NCBI RefSeq assembly: GCF_002307475.1
Contig: NZ_NTMH01000040.1
Span: forward strand, 124,001 to 188,000
Length of the DNA: 64,000 nt
Direction of reading: 5' to 3'
DNA from: Pantoea allii
Lineage (GTDB): Bacteria > Pseudomonadota > Gammaproteobacteria > Enterobacterales > Enterobacteriaceae
Positions 28,952 to 40,614 of the stretch are shown in pieces. The notes below the pieces were generated by a model. It saw only the letters and a program-made list of their open reading frames with translations, was not told the origin of the DNA and searched no databases. The number at the start of each line of letters is the position of its first letter. Positions within the stretch are counted from its first letter, which is position 1. The position numbers and the translations under genes were made by a program.

Positions 28952-29167
28952 TCTATTCTTAGCCTGTCTGTTGCAATGGCTGTCTATTATGGTGACTTTT
29001 CCTTTCAGAGTCACATCGGCATAAGCCACAACGAAAGGTTATTAGCGCAATGTCAGTTTCCGCTTTACAACCTTTAGCGGGCTTTCTATATTCAAAAATG
29101 GTCTAAATTGACTTAAAACCATTCAAAATCAGTGTTTTTCCTTCTGATGCAACCACAGGGTAACGCT

Positions 29168-30127
29168 ATGGCTAAAGCAGCGATCGCCATTCATGGTGGT
29201 GCGGGGGCAATAACCCGTGCGGCGATGAGCGCAGAAAAAGAGCAGGCATACCGTCAGGCGCTTTACGAGATTGTAACGCATGGGCAGAACATGCTGGCTC
29301 AAGGCGCATCTGCGCTGGATACGGTGACGGAGGCGGTACGTCGGCTTGAAGAGTGCCCATTATTCAACGCCGGTAAAGGTGCGGTGTTTACGCAGCAGGG
29401 GACGCATGAGCTGGATGCCAGCATCATGGATGGCAGGACGTTACAGGCCGGAGCCGTCGCAGGCGTTTCCCGGATTCGTAATCCAATACTGGCGGCGCGT
29501 GCGCTGTTAGATAACAGCCCTCATGTTCTGTTAACGGGGGCGGGCGCGGAAGATTTTGCCCGCGCGCAAGGCCTTGAACAGGTTGAACCTGATTTCTTTT
29601 CTACGCCCGAACGCTGGGAGCAGCTGCAGCGCGCGCTCGGCAGCGACACCGCGCTGCTGGATCATGATGGCGCGGCGCAAAGTGGCGATCCGCTTGATCC
29701 GGATCGTAAGTTCGGCACGGTGGGAGCCGTCGCCCTGGACAATGAGGGTAACCTTGCCGCCGCCACCTCAACCGGCGGTATGACCAATAAACACGTGGGC
29801 CGGATTGGCGACTCGCCGTTACCCGGTGCAGGTTGTTATGCCAGCAACGACAGCGTGGCCGTATCCTGTACCGGCACCGGTGAAGTGTTTATTCGCACGC
29901 TGGCCGCCTACGATGTGGCGGCACAAATGCGTTATGGCGGGCGCTCGTTACAACAGGCCAGCGTGAATGTTATTCACGACAGCGTGCTGGAGTTAGGCGG
30001 CAGCGGTGGGTTGATTGCGATCGATCGTGATGGCAACGTGGCGCTGCCCTTCAACAGTGAAGGCATGTACCGGGCTTTCGCCCGCGCAGATGAGGCCGCA
30101 GAGGTGGCAATTTACCGTGAAAGCTGA
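29168..30127 (+). CDS. iaaA: isoaspartyl peptidase / L-asparaginase IaaA
   Basis: A 319-residue Ntn-hydrolase precursor that cleaves itself before a threonine; here the site is [10 protein letters not shown], so Thr becomes the nucleophile. Other motifs are [10 protein letters not shown] at the N-terminus and STGGMTNK and SCTGTGEVF. It degrades isoaspartyl dipeptides. The ATG at 29168 gives the E. coli N-terminus; an upstream in-frame start at 29132 is rejected. The end overlaps the gsiA start, forming the iaaA-gsiABCD operon. Confidence 0.96.
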   Translation: MAKAAIAIHGGAGAITRAAMSAEKEQAYRQALYEIVTHGQNMLAQGASALDTVTEAVRRLEECPLFNAGKGAVFTQQGTHELDASIMDGRTLQAGAVAGVSRIRNPILAARALLDNSPHVLLTGAGAEDFARAQGLEQVEPDFFSTPERWEQLQRALGSDTALLDHDGAAQSGDPLDPDRKFGTVGAVALDNEGNLAAATSTGGMTNKHVGRIGDSPLPGAGCYASNDSVAVSCTGTGEVFIRTLAAYDVAAQMRYGGRSLQQASVNVIHDSVLELGGSGGLIAIDRDGNVALPFNSEGMYRAFARADEAAEVAIYRES

Positions 30128-31997
30128 CCGCGAGACCGCCCAGAACACGCCGCCCGGCGCAACACTGTTAACTGACGATCAGGTACTGGCCGTACGCGAT
30201 CTCAACGTGCGTTTTCAGAACGATGGCATCGTGACGGAAGCGGTGCGCCACCTTTCACTCGACGTTTACCGGGGAAAGACGCTGGCTCTGGTGGGAGAGT
30301 CCGGCTCGGGCAAGTCCGTGACCTCGCTGGCGTTGATGCGCCTGATTGAGCAGGCCGGCGGTGAGGTGAGTGGCGAGATTATGTTGCGTCGCCGCAACGG
30401 CGAGGTACGGGATCTGATGCGTCTGCCGCGCGGCCAGATGCGCCAGGTGCGCGGGGCCGATATGGCGATGATCTTTCAGGAACCCATGACCTCGCTGAAT
30501 CCGGTGTTCTCGGTGGGTGAACAGATCGCCGAATCCATTCGTTTACATCAAGGCCAAACCCACGCCGGGGCGCTGGCAGAAGCGCGGCGCATGCTTGATC
30601 GGGTGCGCATCCCCGACGCGCAAAATATTCTGGGGCGTTTTCCTCACCAGCTCTCAGGCGGTATGCGTCAGCGTGTGATGATTGCCATGGCGCTGTCGTG
30701 CAAACCTGCGCTGTTGATTGCTGATGAACCGACCACGGCGCTTGACGTGACGATTCAGGCGCAGATTCTGCAGCTGATTCGTGAACTGCAAAAAGAGATG
30801 CAGATGGGGGTGATTTTTATCACCCATGATATGGGCGTGGTGGCTGAAATGGCTGACCGCGTGCAGGTGATGTATCGCGGTGAAGTGGTCGAGAATGCCG
30901 AGACGGTGCAGCTGTTCAGCGCGCCGCAGCAGCCTTACACCCGTGCTTTACTTGCCGCTGTCCCGGCGCTGGGGGCGATGCGGGGCCAGCCGCTCCCTGC
31001 GAAGTTTCCCCTGATTGACAGTGATGAAAAGCCGGACGAGCCGCAAAATACCGTACGCCATGACCAGCCACCGATTTTACAGGTGCGTAATTTGGTCACC
31101 CGTTTCGATATCCGCTCAGGTTTATTGAATCGGGTGACAAGGCGGGTACACGCGGTCGAAAATATCAGTTTTGACCTCTATGCGGGCGAAACCCTGGCGC
31201 TGGTAGGGGAATCCGGATGCGGTAAATCCACCACCGGACGCTCCCTGTTGAAGCTGGTTGCCAGCCAGGGCGGCAGCATCACCTTTAACGGTCAACGTAT
31301 CAACGATCTGTCAGGCCCCGCGCTGGCGCATCTACGGCGCGATATTCAGTTTATTTTTCAGGACCCCTATGCGTCGCTGGACCCGCGCCTGACCGTCGGC
31401 TTCTCGATTATGGAGCCGTTACTGGTGCACAAGGTCATGCCGCGCCGTGAGGCGGAACAGCGCGTCGCGTGGCTGCTGGAGAAAGTGGGATTATTACCGG
31501 AGCACGCAAGGCGCTATCCCCATGAATTTTCCGGCGGTCAGCGTCAACGTATTTGCATTGCAAGGGCGCTGGCGCTCAATCCCAAAGTCGTGATTGCCGA
31601 TGAATCGGTTTCTGCGCTGGATGTTTCCATTCAGGCGCAGATCATCAACCTGATGCTCGATTTACAGCGCGAGTTTGGCATCGCCTTTCTGTTTATTTCC
31701 CATGATATGGCGGTCGTTGAACGCATCAGCCACCGTGTGGCGGTGATGTATCTGGGACAAATTGTCGAGATGGGGCCGCGTCAGGCGGTGTTTGAACATC
31801 CGCAGCATCCCTATACCCAAAAGCTTATGGCGGCGGTGCCGATTGCCGATCCCTCGCACCGACAGCGCGAGCGTAGTTTATTAGTCGATGAGATTCCCAG
31901 CCCAATTCGTTCATTGGGCGATGAACCCGAAACGGTTTCGCTCAGGGAAGTGGCCCCCGGCCATTTTGTGGCGCGTCACGCCCTGAGCGCGAGCTGA
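30117..31997 (+). CDS. gsiA: glutathione ABC importer ATPase GsiA
   Basis: A 626-residue protein with two fused ABC ATPase domains, as in E. coli GsiA. Walker A motifs are GESGSGKS and GESGCGKST; signatures LSGGMRQR and FSGGQRQR; Walker [13 protein letters not shown] and [12 protein letters not shown]. The second domain has Ser where Pro is usual, as a small variation. The GTG at 30117 is favoured because it overlaps the iaaA stop and follows GAGGTGG; the ATG at 30015 lies far inside iaaA. It powers glutathione uptake. Confidence 0.94.
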   Translation: MKADRETAQNTPPGATLLTDDQVLAVRDLNVRFQNDGIVTEAVRHLSLDVYRGKTLALVGESGSGKSVTSLALMRLIEQAGGEVSGEIMLRRRNGEVRDLMRLPRGQMRQVRGADMAMIFQEPMTSLNPVFSVGEQIAESIRLHQGQTHAGALAEARRMLDRVRIPDAQNILGRFPHQLSGGMRQRVMIAMALSCKPALLIADEPTTALDVTIQAQILQLIRELQKEMQMGVIFITHDMGVVAEMADRVQVMYRGEVVENAETVQLFSAPQQPYTRALLAAVPALGAMRGQPLPAKFPLIDSDEKPDEPQNTVRHDQPPILQVRNLVTRFDIRSGLLNRVTRRVHAVENISFDLYAGETLALVGESGCGKSTTGRSLLKLVASQGGSITFNGQRINDLSGPALAHLRRDIQFIFQDPYASLDPRLTVGFSIMEPLLVHKVMPRREAEQRVAWLLEKVGLLPEHARRYPHEFSGGQRQRICIARALALNPKVVIADESVSALDVSIQAQIINLMLDLQREFGIAFLFISHDMAVVERISHRVAVMYLGQIVEMGPRQAVFEHPQHPYTQKLMAAVPIADPSHRQRERSLLVDEIPSPIRSLGDEPETVSLREVAPGHFVARHALSAS

Positions 31998-32052
31998 ATA
32001 ATTAAGCGGTCGCTGCGGCGACAAATCAGACAGGGATTACAAGGAGAAGACA

Positions 32053-33588
32053 ATGCAGATAACGATGCGTAAAGGGTTACTGGCTGCGGGCGTACTGAGC
32101 AGCGCAATGGCGTTACCCGCGTGGGCAGCACAGGATGCAGTGATTGCCGTTGCCTCTAATTTCACCACGCTTGATCCCTACGATGCCAATGACACCTTGT
32201 CACAGGCGGTAGCGAAATCCTTTTATCAGGGGCTGTTCGGCTTCGATAAAGATATGAAGCGCATCAATGTGCTGGCCGACAGCTACCAGGTGAGCGAAGA
32301 CGGCCTGATCTATACGATTAAGCTGCATTCAGGCGTGCAGTTTCAGGACGGCACCGACTTTAATGCCGAGGCGGTTAAAGCCAACCTCGATCGCGCCAGC
32401 AATCCTGATAATCATCTAAAACGCTATAACCTGTTCAAATACATCGCCAGCACTGAAGCTGTCGATCCTACGACGGTGAAAATCACACTCAAGCAGCCTT
32501 TTTCAGCCTTTATTAACAACCTGGCGCACCCTGCCGCGGTGATGATCTCGCCTGCAGCGCTGAAAAAATATGGCAAAGACATTGGTTTCCATCCGGTGGG
32601 AACCGGGCCGTTTGAGCTTGTGACCTGGAACCAGACCGATTTTGTTAAGGTGAAAAAATGGGATGGCTACTGGAAAAAAGGCTATCCAAAACTCGACAGC
32701 ATCACCTGGCGTCCGGTGGTGGATAACAATACCCGTGCGGCTATGTTGCAAACGGGCGAGGCGAACTTTGCCTTTCCTGTGCCTTATGAGCAGGCCAAAC
32801 TGCTGGAGAAAAACAGCAAGCTTGATGTTGTCACCACGCCATCGATCATGCAGCGTTATATCAGCCTGAATGTGACGCAAAAACCGTTTGATAACCCCAA
32901 GGTGCGAGAAGCGCTGGAATACGCGATTAACCGTCAGGCATTAGTCAAAGTCGCGTTTGCCGGTTATGCCACCCCGGCCACCGGCGTGGTACCGCCGTCA
33001 ATTGAGTACGCACAAACCTATCCACCCATTCCTTACGATCCCGCCAAAGCGAAAGCCTTGCTGAAAGAAGCGGGCTATCCGAACGGGTTCGACACCACGC
33101 TCTGGTCATCTCACAATCACAGTACAGCACAGAAAGTCCTGCAGTTTGTTCAGCAGCAGCTGGCGCAGGTGGGCGTTAAGGTGAAAGTGACGGCGATGGA
33201 TGCGGGACAGCGTGCGGCGGAAGTGGAAGGCAAAGGTCAGAAAGAGAGCGGCGTACGCATGTTTTATACCGGCTGGTCAGCCTCTACAGGCGAGGCTGAC
33301 TGGGCATTAACGCCGCTGTTTGCCACGGCTGCCTGGCCACCGGCGATCTTTAATACGGCCTTCTACAGCAACCCTAAAGTGGATAAAGATTTAGCGGATG
33401 CGCTGAAAACCACCGACAGCAAGCAAAAAGCCGAACGCTATAAAGATGCGCAGGATATTATCTGGAACGATCATCCGTGGATTCCACTGGTGGTGGAGCA
33501 GCTGGTTTCAGCCCACAGCAAAAACCTGAGTGGCTTTTATGTGATGCCGGATACGTCATTCAGTTTTGACGATGCCGAGCTGAAGTAA
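32053..33588 (+). CDS. gsiB: glutathione-binding periplasmic protein GsiB
   Basis: A 511-residue SBP_bac_5 protein with a Sec signal peptide ending at PAWA. The family sequence [39 protein letters not shown] and [15 protein letters not shown] is as in E. coli GsiB. AAGGAGAAG precedes the ATG. It lies 55 bases after gsiA and is followed by an internal terminator-like hairpin. Confidence 0.95.
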   Translation: MQITMRKGLLAAGVLSSAMALPAWAAQDAVIAVASNFTTLDPYDANDTLSQAVAKSFYQGLFGFDKDMKRINVLADSYQVSEDGLIYTIKLHSGVQFQDGTDFNAEAVKANLDRASNPDNHLKRYNLFKYIASTEAVDPTTVKITLKQPFSAFINNLAHPAAVMISPAALKKYGKDIGFHPVGTGPFELVTWNQTDFVKVKKWDGYWKKGYPKLDSITWRPVVDNNTRAAMLQTGEANFAFPVPYEQAKLLEKNSKLDVVTTPSIMQRYISLNVTQKPFDNPKVREALEYAINRQALVKVAFAGYATPATGVVPPSIEYAQTYPPIPYDPAKAKALLKEAGYPNGFDTTLWSSHNHSTAQKVLQFVQQQLAQVGVKVKVTAMDAGQRAAEVEGKGQKESGVRMFYTGWSASTGEADWALTPLFATAAWPPAIFNTAFYSNPKVDKDLADALKTTDSKQKAERYKDAQDIIWNDHPWIPLVVEQLVSAHSKNLSGFYVMPDTSFSFDDAELK

Positions 33589-33597
33589 TCCGGCGCG

Positions 33598-33656
33598 CCC
33601 GTTCAGGTTGTCGACAGCTGGGCGCTGCCCAAAGTTGGAACCTGAGCGGGTTTTTT
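33598..33656 (+). terminator. terminator-like hairpin between gsiB and gsiC
   Basis: Arms 33598-33609 and 33639-33650 pair over 12 positions with one mismatch, with a possible inner hairpin in the 29-base loop, followed by six T. It lies 10 bases after gsiB and should reduce transcription into gsiCD, favouring the binding protein. Confidence 0.75.
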
Positions 33657-33744
33657 GATGCCCGCTGTTTCAGTGCGTGCTGAAGCTGCGCTGACGATAC
33701 CGGGCAGGTCAGCCACGACGGCTGGCTGCTGTGTAGGATGTGAC

Positions 33745-34671
33745 ATGTTTAACTATTTTCTTAAACGACTGTTGGGCCTGATTCCCACCCTGCTTATCGT
33801 GGCGGTGCTGGTGTTTATGTTTGTGCACTTGCTGCCAGGCGATCCGGCGCGCCTGATTGCGGGTCAGGACGCGGATGCCACGGTTGTGGCGCTGGTGCGA
33901 CAGGAACTGGGACTGGATCAGCCGCTGCCGCTGCAGTTCTGGCATTTTATCGTGAATGCCCTGCAGGGGGATTTTGGTCAGTCGCTGGTGTCAAGACGGC
34001 CGGTATCAGAGGAGATTGCCGCGCGTTTTATGCCGACCCTGTGGCTGACATTAGTCAGCATGGTATGGGCGGTGATTCTGGGGATGGAGATTGGTATTGT
34101 TTCTGCGGTATGGCGCAATCGCTGGCCGGATCGCCTGGGAATGACGCTGGCCGTGTCGGGCATTTCCTTTCCGGCGTTTGCCTTGGGCATGTTGCTGATG
34201 CAGGTGTTTTCGGTGCAGTTGGGCTGGTTGCCCACGGTGGGTGCCGATAGCTGGCAGCACTATATTTTGCCGTCTGTTACCCTGGGTGCCGCGGTCGCCG
34301 CCGTGATGGCGCGCTTTACCCGCGCCTCGTTTGTTGAGGTGATGCAGGAAGATTACATGCGCACCGCGCGAGCCAAGGGAGTGCGTGAGTCGCGTGTGGT
34401 GATTAAACACGGGTTACGTAATGCCATGATTCCGGTTGTCACCATGATGGGCCTGCAGTTTGGTTTCCTGCTTGGCGGCTCGATTGTGGTCGAGGTGGTA
34501 TTCAACTGGCCGGGGCTGGGTCGTCTGCTGGTGGATTCGGTGCAGATGCGCGACTATCCCGTTATTCAGGCGGAGGTACTGCTGTTTTCGCTGGAGTTTA
34601 TCCTGATTAACCTGTTTGTCGATATGTTATATGCCGTCATTAACCCGGCGATTCGCTTTAAGGACACCTGA
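33745..34671 (+). CDS. gsiC: glutathione ABC importer permease GsiC
   Basis: A 308-residue inner-membrane permease of the DppB/OppB family. [19 protein letters not shown] is the first helix; the EAA loop lies around [20 protein letters not shown]. It matches E. coli GsiC (306 residues). The ATG at 33745 is chosen over an upstream in-frame start because it gives the family N-terminus. The stop overlaps the gsiD start by one base. Confidence 0.95.
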   Translation: MFNYFLKRLLGLIPTLLIVAVLVFMFVHLLPGDPARLIAGQDADATVVALVRQELGLDQPLPLQFWHFIVNALQGDFGQSLVSRRPVSEEIAARFMPTLWLTLVSMVWAVILGMEIGIVSAVWRNRWPDRLGMTLAVSGISFPAFALGMLLMQVFSVQLGWLPTVGADSWQHYILPSVTLGAAVAAVMARFTRASFVEVMQEDYMRTARAKGVRESRVVIKHGLRNAMIPVVTMMGLQFGFLLGGSIVVEVVFNWPGLGRLLVDSVQMRDYPVIQAEVLLFSLEFILINLFVDMLYAVINPAIRFKDT

Positions 34672-35576
34672 TGAAAAACTGGCGACGGGAAGCGGCACTT
34701 AAAACGATGCCGCTGTTAAACGGCAACCGGGTAAGAACACCGTGGCGGGAATTCTGGCGGCGTTTTCGCCATCAACCCGTGGCATTGCTGGCTGGCGTCT
34801 TCGTGCTGGTGCTGATTGTGTTGGCCTTTACGGCTCCGGCTATTGCGCCGTTCGACGCAGAAAATTACTTTGACTATGACCGCCTGAACGACGGCCCTTC
34901 GCTTATGCACTGGTTTGGGGTGGATTCACTGGGGCGCGATATCTTTAGTCGTGTGTTGGTGGGCACCCGAATTTCGCTGATTGCCGGTTTTGTTTCCGTG
35001 GCGATAGGCGCGTTTATTGGCACCCTGGCGGGCCTGCTGGCGGGCTACTACGAAGGCTGGTGGGACAGGATAACCATGCGCGTATGCGATGTGCTGTTTG
35101 CCTTCCCCGGTATTCTGCTCGCCATTGCTGTGGTGGCCATTATGGGCACCGGTATCAGCAATGTGATTATCGCCGTGGCAATCTTCAGTATTCCGGCCTT
35201 TGCCCGTCTGGTGCGCGGCAATACATTGGTGTTGAAACATCAAACCTATATTGAGTCCGCACGAAGCATTGGTGCCTCCGACTGGACGATCATTCTGCGC
35301 CACCTGTTACCCGGCACGGTATCGTCCATTGTGGTGTATTTCACCATGCGCATCGGCACCTCGATTATCACGGCGGCGAGCCTGTCGTTTTTGGGGCTGG
35401 GCGCGCAGCCGCCGACACCCGAGTGGGGCGCGATGCTGAACGAAGCGCGAGCCGATATGGTGATCGCCCCTCACGTGGCGGTTTTTCCGGCGCTGGCGAT
35501 TTTTTTCACTGTTTTAGCGTTTAATTTGCTTGGCGACGGGCTACGTGACGCACTTGATCCTAAACTCAAGACATGA
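34671..35576 (+). CDS. gsiD: glutathione ABC importer permease GsiD
   Basis: A 301-residue DppC/OppC-type permease. An N-terminal cytoplasmic tail ([17 protein letters not shown]) is followed by six helices, the [17 protein letters not shown] motif and the EAA loop [20 protein letters not shown]. It pairs with GsiC. The stop overlaps the next gene by four bases. Confidence 0.95.
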   Translation: MKNWRREAALKTMPLLNGNRVRTPWREFWRRFRHQPVALLAGVFVLVLIVLAFTAPAIAPFDAENYFDYDRLNDGPSLMHWFGVDSLGRDIFSRVLVGTRISLIAGFVSVAIGAFIGTLAGLLAGYYEGWWDRITMRVCDVLFAFPGILLAIAVVAIMGTGISNVIIAVAIFSIPAFARLVRGNTLVLKHQTYIESARSIGASDWTIILRHLLPGTVSSIVVYFTMRIGTSIITAASLSFLGLGAQPPTPEWGAMLNEARADMVIAPHVAVFPALAIFFTVLAFNLLGDGLRDALDPKLKT

Positions 35577-36022
35577 AACCTTTTGATTACGAACAAGACT
35601 TCAGCACCATCGATTTTCGCAAACAGCCTGAACGTTATCAGGTTGGCCGCGGGGAGCAGGGCGTGCTCATGGTCCAGCCCTATAAAGACGAAATCTTACC
35701 GCACTGGCGTTTTCGCACCGTTGAGGTGGCGAAAGCGTCTGCAGAAGAAATCATGACGTTGTTCGAAGCCTATCGTCAGCAGGATGACTTTGTGGGGATG
35801 GACATGGCGCGCAAATTTATCCAGATGGGTTATACCCGCGCCCGTCGCTACAGCAACCACAAAGGCGGCCGTAAATACGCTGCGGATGGCAAGGAGCTGC
35901 CCCGAGGCAGGGACGAAGAAAAGGCCGCTGCGGCGGCCATTTTCAAAGCGTACTGGGACAGGTTACGTGCAGACGATGACTATCTGGCGCGCAAGAAAGC
36001 GCACCAGCAGAAGTACGGTTAA
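35573..36022 (+). CDS. DUF4385-type protein of unknown function
   Basis: A 149-residue soluble, strongly charged protein that I assign to the DUF4385 family by its pattern ([55 protein letters not shown]). No signal peptide or helix is present. Its start overlaps gsiD by four bases, so it is translated with the glutathione importer, and its stop codon overlaps the convergent rimO stop. The function is unknown; the link to gsi is only by position. Confidence 0.75.
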   Translation: MKPFDYEQDFSTIDFRKQPERYQVGRGEQGVLMVQPYKDEILPHWRFRTVEVAKASAEEIMTLFEAYRQQDDFVGMDMARKFIQMGYTRARRYSNHKGGRKYAADGKELPRGRDEEKAAAAAIFKAYWDRLRADDDYLARKKAHQQKYG

Positions 36023-37347
36023 GCGCGGCTGGCCCACAAATCGTATTCGTCCGCGTGTTCAACCTTCACGCGCAGGACGTCGCCCGGCTTAACATTGCTT
36101 TCACCATTCAGGTAGACGGCGCCGTCGATTTCAGGCGCATCTGCCATGCTACGACCAATCGCGCCTTCTTCATCCACTTCATCAATGATGACCATAATTT
36201 CACGTCCCACTTTTTCCTGCAGGCGTTCGGCAGAGATCTGCTGCTGCAACTGCATAAAGCGGTCATAACGTGCTTGCTTAACGGCTTCATCGACCGGATC
36301 GGGCAGTTGGTTAGCCGTTGCGCCCTCAACCGGACTGTACTGGAAGCAACCAACGCGATCCAGACGGGCTTCTTTAATAAAGTCCAAAAGCATCTGGAAG
36401 TCTTCTTCGGTTTCACCGGGGAAGCCGACGATAAAGGTTGAGCGCAGCGTTAATTCAGGACAAATTTCACGCCAGCGCTTAATGCGCTCCAGCGTACGTT
36501 CTACCGCGCCAGGGCGTTTCATCAGCTTCAGGATGCGCGGGCTGGCATGCTGTAACGGGATATCCAGATACGGCAGAATTTTGCCTTCCGCCATCAGTGG
36601 AATGACGTCATCAACGTGCGGATAAGGGTAAACATAGTGCAGGCGAACCCAAACGCCGAGTTTCGCTAACTGCTCACACAGGCTCACCATGCTGGTCTTA
36701 ACCGGCGCACCGTTCCAGAAGCCCGTACGGTGTTTCACATCCACCCCATAGGCAGAGGTATCCTGCGAAATCACCAGCAGTTCTTTGACGCCGGCTTCAA
36801 CCAGGCGCTTCGCTTCATCCAGCACTTCACCAATGGCCCGGCTGTCGAGATCGCCACGCATTGAAGGGATGATGCAGAAGGTGCAGCGATGATTACAGCC
36901 TTCAGAAATTTTCAGGTAGGCGTAATGGCGCGGCGTCAGCTTCACGCCCTGTTCCGGCACCAGGCTCAGAAACGGGTTATGCTGCGGTTTTGGCACGTAG
37001 CGATGGACATGCGACAGCACTTGTTCATAGCTGTGTGGGCCGGTGATCTCCAGCACCTTTGGATGCACCTCACGAATCTGGTCGACTTTAGCGCCCAGAC
37101 AGCCGGTCACAATGACCTTGCCGTTTTCGTTCAGGGCTTCACCGATCGCTTCCAGAGATTCCTGTACGGCGCTGTCGATAAATCCGCAGGTGTTGACGAT
37201 AACGATTTCAGCATCGTCATAGCGTGGCACCACCTCATAGCCCTCGGTGCGCAGTTCCGTCAGGATGCGCTCGGAGTCGACAAGGTTTTTTGGGCAGCCA
37301 AGCGAGACAAATCCTACGCGCGGCGGCAGTGTATTCGTAGTGGACAT
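36019..37347 (-). CDS. rimO: ribosomal protein S12 methylthiotransferase RimO
   Basis: A 442-residue radical-SAM methylthiotransferase that modifies an Asp of ribosomal protein S12. The N-terminal cluster domain has Cys in [19 protein letters not shown] and TGCLGAK; the radical SAM motif CNHRCTFC follows near residue 150; the C-terminal TRAM domain ends near EHADEYDLW. It matches E. coli RimO (441). It ends against the DUF4385 gene with overlapping stop codons. Confidence 0.97.
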   Translation of the reverse strand: MSTTNTLPPRVGFVSLGCPKNLVDSERILTELRTEGYEVVPRYDDAEIVIVNTCGFIDSAVQESLEAIGEALNENGKVIVTGCLGAKVDQIREVHPKVLEITGPHSYEQVLSHVHRYVPKPQHNPFLSLVPEQGVKLTPRHYAYLKISEGCNHRCTFCIIPSMRGDLDSRAIGEVLDEAKRLVEAGVKELLVISQDTSAYGVDVKHRTGFWNGAPVKTSMVSLCEQLAKLGVWVRLHYVYPYPHVDDVIPLMAEGKILPYLDIPLQHASPRILKLMKRPGAVERTLERIKRWREICPELTLRSTFIVGFPGETEEDFQMLLDFIKEARLDRVGCFQYSPVEGATANQLPDPVDEAVKQARYDRFMQLQQQISAERLQEKVGREIMVIIDEVDEEGAIGRSMADAPEIDGAVYLNGESNVKPGDVLRVKVEHADEYDLWASRA

Positions 37348-37723
37348 AAGGTGGTTTCCGGTTCAGCACAGCAATGGCGCGCGATTTTACCTGTGTTGTG
37401 ATGAAAATTGTAGCGTTATCTGTAAGGGATTGGTTAAGCGTAAAGTAACGCAAAAACCGGTAAAGGTCAGGCGCGGTTGCCGTTGACGAAACGGCAGAGC
37501 AGGCGGGCGGGGGGAAAGCACTAACTCACCGTTCTGTAAAAGAAATTCCAATAAACACCTAATAACTGGAGGGAATAAATATTTAACAATCCTGACTTTA
37601 CTGGGGGCTTTTGCCCAGATTCTCGGTTGATATTTGCTTGTTTTCATTAATAATGAATCGCTTAACAAGTACTGAAGGCACCGTTTCTTCAGATCATGAC
37701 GTGGATAATGTGAGAGCGAAATA
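37348..37723. other. divergent gap between rimO and the carbonic anhydrase gene
   Basis: No gene is visible in these 376 bases. The half next to the carbonic anhydrase gene is AT-rich and should carry its promoter. An imperfect inverted repeat CTGGGGGCTTTTGCCCAG lies near 37600-37617. Nothing else can be defended. Confidence 0.45.
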
Positions 37724-38359
37724 ATGAAAGAGATCATCAACGGGTTTCTGAGTTTTCAGCAGACAGTCTTTCCCGAAAGAAAAGCGCTTTTTAAAAGTCT
37801 GGCATCAAACCAGAATCCAAAAGCGCTGTTTATCTCTTGCTCAGACAGCCGTCTGGTGCCGGAACTGGTGACGCAGCAGGAACCTGGGCAGCTGTTCGTT
37901 ATCCGCAATGCGGGCAACATTGTGCCCTCTTTTGGCCCGGAGCCGGGCGGTGTGTCAGCGACCATTGAGTACGCGGTCATGGCGCTGGGCGTTTCTGACA
38001 TCATCATCTGTGGTCACTCCAACTGTGGCGCAATGAACGCCATCGCCTCCTGTGCCTGTATGGATTCGATGCCAGCCGTTGAGCACTGGCTGCGTTATGC
38101 CGATGCGGCAAAAGCGGTGGTTGAGCAGCGTGAATATGATTCGCCTGAGAAAAAACTCAACGAAATGGTGCAGGAAAACGTGATTGCCCAGCTAAACAAC
38201 ATGAAAACTCACCCGTCGGTATCGGTCGGGTTACGCCAGGGTAAGCTGCGGCTGCACGGCTGGGTGTACGATATTGAAAGCGGCACGATTCTGGCTCTGA
38301 CGCCAGGCGGTAAAGAGTTTATCTCACTGGCGGAAAACCCGGACACCTGTTTCGAATAA
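37724..38359 (+). CDS. beta-carbonic anhydrase (CynT-like)
   Basis: A 211-residue beta-class enzyme that hydrates CO2. The zinc ligands Cys and Asp are in [14 protein letters not shown] and His and Cys in [28 protein letters not shown] and [10 protein letters not shown] are very close to E. coli CynT (MKEIIDGFLKFQ start). No cyanase gene (cynS) or cyanate transporter is nearby, so it probably serves general CO2/bicarbonate supply. The ribosome site is weak (GAGCGAA). Confidence 0.93.
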   Translation: MKEIINGFLSFQQTVFPERKALFKSLASNQNPKALFISCSDSRLVPELVTQQEPGQLFVIRNAGNIVPSFGPEPGGVSATIEYAVMALGVSDIIICGHSNCGAMNAIASCACMDSMPAVEHWLRYADAAKAVVEQREYDSPEKKLNEMVQENVIAQLNNMKTHPSVSVGLRQGKLRLHGWVYDIESGTILALTPGGKEFISLAENPDTCFE

Positions 38360-38365
38360 CCGCTT

Positions 38366-38400
38366 CCGCCCGCTATCTTACTGCGGGCGGTCTCTTCTCT
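38366..38400 (+). terminator. terminator after the carbonic anhydrase gene
   Basis: An 8 bp GC stem CCGCCCGC (38366-38373) with GCGGGCGG (38383-38390) followed by TCTCTTCTCT. Confidence 0.65.
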
Positions 38401-38546
38401 TCACGATACCTTTTCGGTCGGCTTCTCCCGCGCCTGCCATTGCGCATCCTGCTGCCAACACCTTGTTTAATCTTTTGTAAATCCTTAACAGCATCCCCGA
38501 CCCGCTGACTACGCTTAACAACACTGCACCCTGTGAGGAGAAGGCT

Positions 38547-39683
38547 ATGTCTCGTGTTTCGATCCCGCTGTTATTCAGTGGCGCGCTACTCTTTTCCAGC
38601 CCGCTGTGGGCTGATGAACTCAAGGTTGAGGTGCTCCAGGATAAGCTGGATCATCCCTGGTCAGTGGCGTTTTTGCCGGATAATCAAACCCTGCTGATCA
38701 CCGAACGATCCGGTCAGCTGCGCAGCTGGCGGCCAGACAGCGGCTTGTCCGAACCGATTCAGGGCGTGCCGAAGGTCTGGGCGCAGCGTCAGAGCGGACT
38801 GCTGGACGTGGTGCTGGCACCCGATTTTGCGCAGAGCCGCCGCGTCTGGCTCAGCTATACCGAAGCGGACAGCAACGGCAAGGCCGGCGCCGTGGTGGGC
38901 TACGGCAAACTCAGTAACGATAATCGCCAGTTAACCGATTTTCATGAGGTAATTCAGCAAACGCCGCGCCTCTCAAGCGGTAACAACATCGGGACCCGGC
39001 TGGCCTTTGATCGTCAGGGCTTTTTATGGATTGCCTTTGGCGACAACTTTGTCAGCAGCGCCGCACAGGACCTCGATAAACTTCAGGGCAAACTGCTGCG
39101 CCTGAACGCGGACGGCAGCGTGCCAAAAGATAATCCTTTCGTTGACAGGCAGGGCGCGCGGCCAGAAATGTGGGCCTATGGTCTGCGCAATCCGCAAGGG
39201 CTGGCGCTGAATCCCTGGACACAGACGATGTGGGAAAGTGAACACGGTCCGCGCGGTGGAGATGAGGTGAATATCATCCAGAAGGGCAAAAACTATGGCT
39301 GGCCGCTGGCCACCTACGGTATTGATTACAACGGCAGTAAGGTCCCGGAATCTAAAGGCACGCACGTTGAGGGCACGGAACAGCCCGCGTTTTACTGGAA
39401 AGTCTCACCGGCGATCAGTGGTATGGCCTTTTATAACAGCGCGCGTTTCCCGCAGTGGAAAAACTCCCTGTTTATCGGGGCGCTGAAAGAGAAGAACCTG
39501 ATTCGGTTGCACATTAACGGCGAGAAAGTGGTGGAAGAGCAACGCTTACTGGACGGGCGAAATGAACGCATCCGCGATGTCCGCCAGGGGCCAGATGGCT
39601 ATCTTTATGTCTTAACAGATGAAGCCGAGGGTAAATTGCTGAAGGTAGGGTTGAAGCAGGACGCCAGCGCGTCCCGCGGTTAA
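38547..39683 (+). CDS. yliI: PQQ-dependent aldose sugar dehydrogenase YliI
   Basis: A 378-residue periplasmic soluble glucose dehydrogenase-type beta-propeller. A signal peptide ends near SPLWA. Landmarks are DKLDHPWSVAFLPD, QSGLLDVVLAPDF, DLDKLQGKLLRL, YGLRNPQGLALNPW, SEHGPRGGDEVNI and YGWPLATYGIDY, as in E. coli YliI. GAGGAGAAG precedes the ATG. Whether the cell makes its own PQQ cannot be seen here. Confidence 0.94.
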   Translation: MSRVSIPLLFSGALLFSSPLWADELKVEVLQDKLDHPWSVAFLPDNQTLLITERSGQLRSWRPDSGLSEPIQGVPKVWAQRQSGLLDVVLAPDFAQSRRVWLSYTEADSNGKAGAVVGYGKLSNDNRQLTDFHEVIQQTPRLSSGNNIGTRLAFDRQGFLWIAFGDNFVSSAAQDLDKLQGKLLRLNADGSVPKDNPFVDRQGARPEMWAYGLRNPQGLALNPWTQTMWESEHGPRGGDEVNIIQKGKNYGWPLATYGIDYNGSKVPESKGTHVEGTEQPAFYWKVSPAISGMAFYNSARFPQWKNSLFIGALKEKNLIRLHINGEKVVEEQRLLDGRNERIRDVRQGPDGYLYVLTDEAEGKLLKVGLKQDASASRG

Positions 39684-39684
39684 A

Positions 39685-40341
39685 TTAGCGGACCCAGTGG
39701 CAGACCTGCCAGCCGCGTTTTTCGGCTTCCTGGCGCAGTGGCTCGGCCGGGTTTATCACGTGTGCATAATCGGCCTGCGCCAGCATGGGCAGGTCATTCA
39801 TGGAGTCACTGTAGGCCCAGGTATGTGCGTACTGTTCCGCAGGGCGCTCAGCCTTCCATTCTTCCACCCGTTTCACTTTGCCCTGCTGAAACGTCATGGT
39901 GCCATAGGTATTGCCGCTGTAGCGCTCATCCACCACTTCCACGCCGATAGCCAGCGCGCCACAGGCACCAAGCTGGCTGGCAATCGGATTCACCAGATGC
40001 TCGCCGCTGGCGGAAATGACGATAATTCTGTCTCCGCGCGCCTGATGCCAGTCGAGACGCGCCCGCGCTTCAGGAAAGACGCGCGGCATAATATCGCGGT
40101 GAATAAAGCGCCGAACCCATCCTTCCACCGTCATCGTTGCCATCCCGGCTAAAGGGGAGAGGGTTTTACGCATATACTCGTCAATGGACAGCGTTCCGGC
40201 ATAGTACTGACGCATTAATTCCTGTTCTTCATCAAGCAGGTCACTGGAGGCGAAGCCTTGTGAGACCAGCCAGCGCAGCCACAGGCCGGTACTGTCCTCG
40301 CTAATCAGCGTTTCATCCAGATCAAACAGGGCTAAATCCAT
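39685..40341 (-). CDS. HAD-IB family phosphatase
   Basis: A 218-residue HAD hydrolase with motif I ALFDLDETLI (nucleophile Asp), motif II VISASGEH, a basic GKVKRVEEW region and motif IV YSDSMNDLPML. The cap is alpha-helical (IB). Relatives include phosphoserine phosphatase-like enzymes; the substrate is unknown. The ATG at 40341 follows GGAGAA; an in-frame start 41 codons upstream gives a non-homologous tail. It is convergent with yliI and divergent from dacC, where E. coli has gstB. Confidence 0.9.
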   Translation of the reverse strand: MDLALFDLDETLISEDSTGLWLRWLVSQGFASSDLLDEEQELMRQYYAGTLSIDEYMRKTLSPLAGMATMTVEGWVRRFIHRDIMPRVFPEARARLDWHQARGDRIIVISASGEHLVNPIASQLGACGALAIGVEVVDERYSGNTYGTMTFQQGKVKRVEEWKAERPAEQYAHTWAYSDSMNDLPMLAQADYAHVINPAEPLRQEAEKRGWQVCHWVR

Positions 40342-40614
40342 AGGGGGTTCTCCTCGATTGAATAAAGTCAGGTTAACCCAGTTTTGTGACGGCCTTAACT
40401 TTTTGATTAAAAAATCAGAATTTAGCGCATTTTTATGTGCGACATTCGTGAGGGAAAATGGCACGCGCGCGGCGCTCAGACCAGGGTTAATCTACTAAAA
40501 TCTATAAAACTTTACGATTAAGCGGTTTTTTTCATTGACGCCAGCGGGTAGCGTTCTCACAGAAGGTGTTAAGCCTTTGACTTTCGTTTTACAAAGGACA
40601 ATCCGGCCAAGCCC

